Positions 12,769 through 13,605 of a stretch of DNA of 13,605 nucleotides are shown here, one piece after another; positions within the stretch are counted from its first letter, which is position 1, and each line of letters opens with the position of its first letter. Location: assembly GCA_036526195.1 (NCBI GenBank), contig DATCYZ010000120.1, positions 1 through 13,605 on the forward strand, given 5' to 3'. Source of the DNA: DATCYZ01 sp036526195 (lineage in GTDB: Bacteria; Pseudomonadota; Gammaproteobacteria; Burkholderiales; SG8-39). Under the pieces are notes generated by a model. It did no database searches. It was not told the DNA's origin and saw only the letters and a list, made by a program, of their open reading frames with translations. The translations under genes and the position numbers were made by a program.

Positions 12769-13605
12769 ATGTTTCGCATCTCGCAGTACATGAAGGAAGT
12801 GGTGCAGCCCACCCCGCTCACCGGCCGGCGCGAGCCGCCCGGGCCAGTGGTGATCTGGAACCTGATCCGGCGCTGCAACCTGACCTGCATGCACTGCTAC
12901 TCGATCTCGACCGACATCGACTTCCCGGGCGAGTTGTCGACCGCGGACGTGTTCACCGTGATGGACGACCTGAAGAAGGCGCGCGTGCCGGCGCTGATCC
13001 TCTCGGGCGGCGAGCCGCTCTTGCGCCCGGACCTGTTCGAGGTCGCGGCGCGGGCCAAGGCCATGGGCTTCTACACCGCGCTCTCGACCAACGGCACGTT
13101 GATCGACACGCCGATGGCCGACCGCATCGCGGCGCTCGGCTTCGACTACGTCGGCATCAGCCTGGACGGCCTGCAGGCGACGCACGACCGCTTCCGCCGC
13201 AAGGCGGGCGCCTTCGAGGCCTCGATGACCGGGCTGCGGCTCGCGCGCGACCGCGGCGTCAAGGTGGGCGTGCGCTTCACGCTGACTGCCGACAATGCCG
13301 TCGACCTGCCGGCGCTGCTCGACCTGGTGGAGGATGAGCGCATCGACAAGTTCTACCTTTCGCACCTCAACTATGCCGGGCGCGGCGACCGCAACCGCGG
13401 GCGGGACGCCGTGTTCCAGGCCGCGCGCGACGCGCTCGACCTGCTCTTCGAGCGCGTGCTGGCGAGGATCCAGCGCGGCGAGCACTGCGAGTACGTCACT
13501 GGCAACAACGACGCCGACGGCGTCTACCTGCTGCACTGGGTGCGTGCGCGCTTCCCGGAACGCGAGGCGCACCTGCGCGCCAAGCTGGCGGAGTGGGGCG
13601 GCAAT
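12769..13605 (+). CDS. nirJ: Heme d1 biosynthesis radical SAM protein NirJ (first 279 codons)
   Basis: The frame opens at ATG 12769 and stays open to the window end, so the C-terminus is missing. The N-terminus MFRISQYMKEVVQPTPLTG is NirJ-like. The radical SAM cluster motif is CNLTCMHC (Cys36, Cys40, Cys43), with SGGEP (79-83) for SAM binding, STNGT and ISLDG along the barrel. NirJ removes two propionate groups from 12,18-didecarboxysiroheme and leads to the two oxo groups of heme d1. The auxiliary iron-sulfur Cys residues near the C-terminus lie beyond the window. GGAGAAGGA (12756-12764) is a strong ribosome site. It lies 32 bases after nirH and probably has its own FNR/DNR-type promoter in addition to readthrough. 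Confidence 0.95.
   Translation, partial: MFRISQYMKEVVQPTPLTGRREPPGPVVIWNLIRRCNLTCMHCYSISTDIDFPGELSTADVFTVMDDLKKARVPALILSGGEPLLRPDLFEVAARAKAMGFYTALSTNGTLIDTPMADRIAALGFDYVGISLDGLQATHDRFRRKAGAFEASMTGLRLARDRGVKVGVRFTLTADNAVDLPALLDLVEDERIDKFYLSHLNYAGRGDRNRGRDAVFQAARDALDLLFERVLARIQRGEHCEYVTGNNDADGVYLLHWVRARFPEREAHLRAKLAEWGGN

Overview
The window is a GC-rich, tightly packed chromosomal segment from a denitrifying proteobacterium. The heme d1 gene order nirC-nirF-nirDL-nirG-nirH-nirJ next to a trifunctional cysG points to a betaproteobacterium (Rhodocyclales or Burkholderiales), but this taxonomic reading is an inference from gene content only. I saw no tRNA, rRNA, insertion sequence, phage gene or CRISPR array.

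Region A (1-4273, all +) is a catabolic operon for an acyl-CoA or organic acid. It holds the 3' end of a class III CoA-transferase, a MaoC-type hydratase, a CitE-type acyl-CoA lyase, an SDR oxidoreductase, an RraA-family aldolase/decarboxylase-like protein and a D-2-hydroxyacid dehydrogenase. CoA-transferase, MaoC hydratase and CitE lyase is the enzyme set used to activate, hydrate and cleave itaconate- or mesaconate-like C5 diacids to acetyl-CoA and pyruvate. The exact substrate cannot be read from the sequence.

Region B (4274-7680, all +) begins after a 70-base gap that contains a perfect 9-bp hairpin. It encodes an AhpD/carboxymuconolactone-decarboxylase-fold protein with a CxxC motif. A translationally coupled trio follows: a short biotin carboxyl carrier protein, a stand-alone carboxyltransferase of the pyruvate carboxylase/oxaloacetate decarboxylase superfamily, and a second SDR. 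No biotin carboxylase is present. The carboxyltransferase keeps its metal ligands but has Ala where the superfamily normally has a catalytic Thr. This trio is the least explained part of the window.

Region C (7698-13605) is the heme d1 module for cytochrome cd1 nitrite reductase. Siroheme synthase CysG lies on the minus strand, converging on Region B. Divergent from it run a c-type cytochrome (NirC/c55X type), lipoprotein NirF, the NirD-NirL fusion, NirG, NirH and the first 279 codons of the radical SAM enzyme NirJ. CysG makes siroheme, NirDL/G/H decarboxylate it, NirJ acts on the product, and NirF and NirC serve late periplasmic steps. nirS, nirE and nirN are not in the window. Two FNR/DNR-type dyads are visible, one in the cysG-nirC gap and one inside the 3' end of nirH. 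Each sits at the distance from a weak -10 that class II FNR activation requires. This suggests oxygen- or NO-responsive control of cysG and a separate promoter for nirJ.
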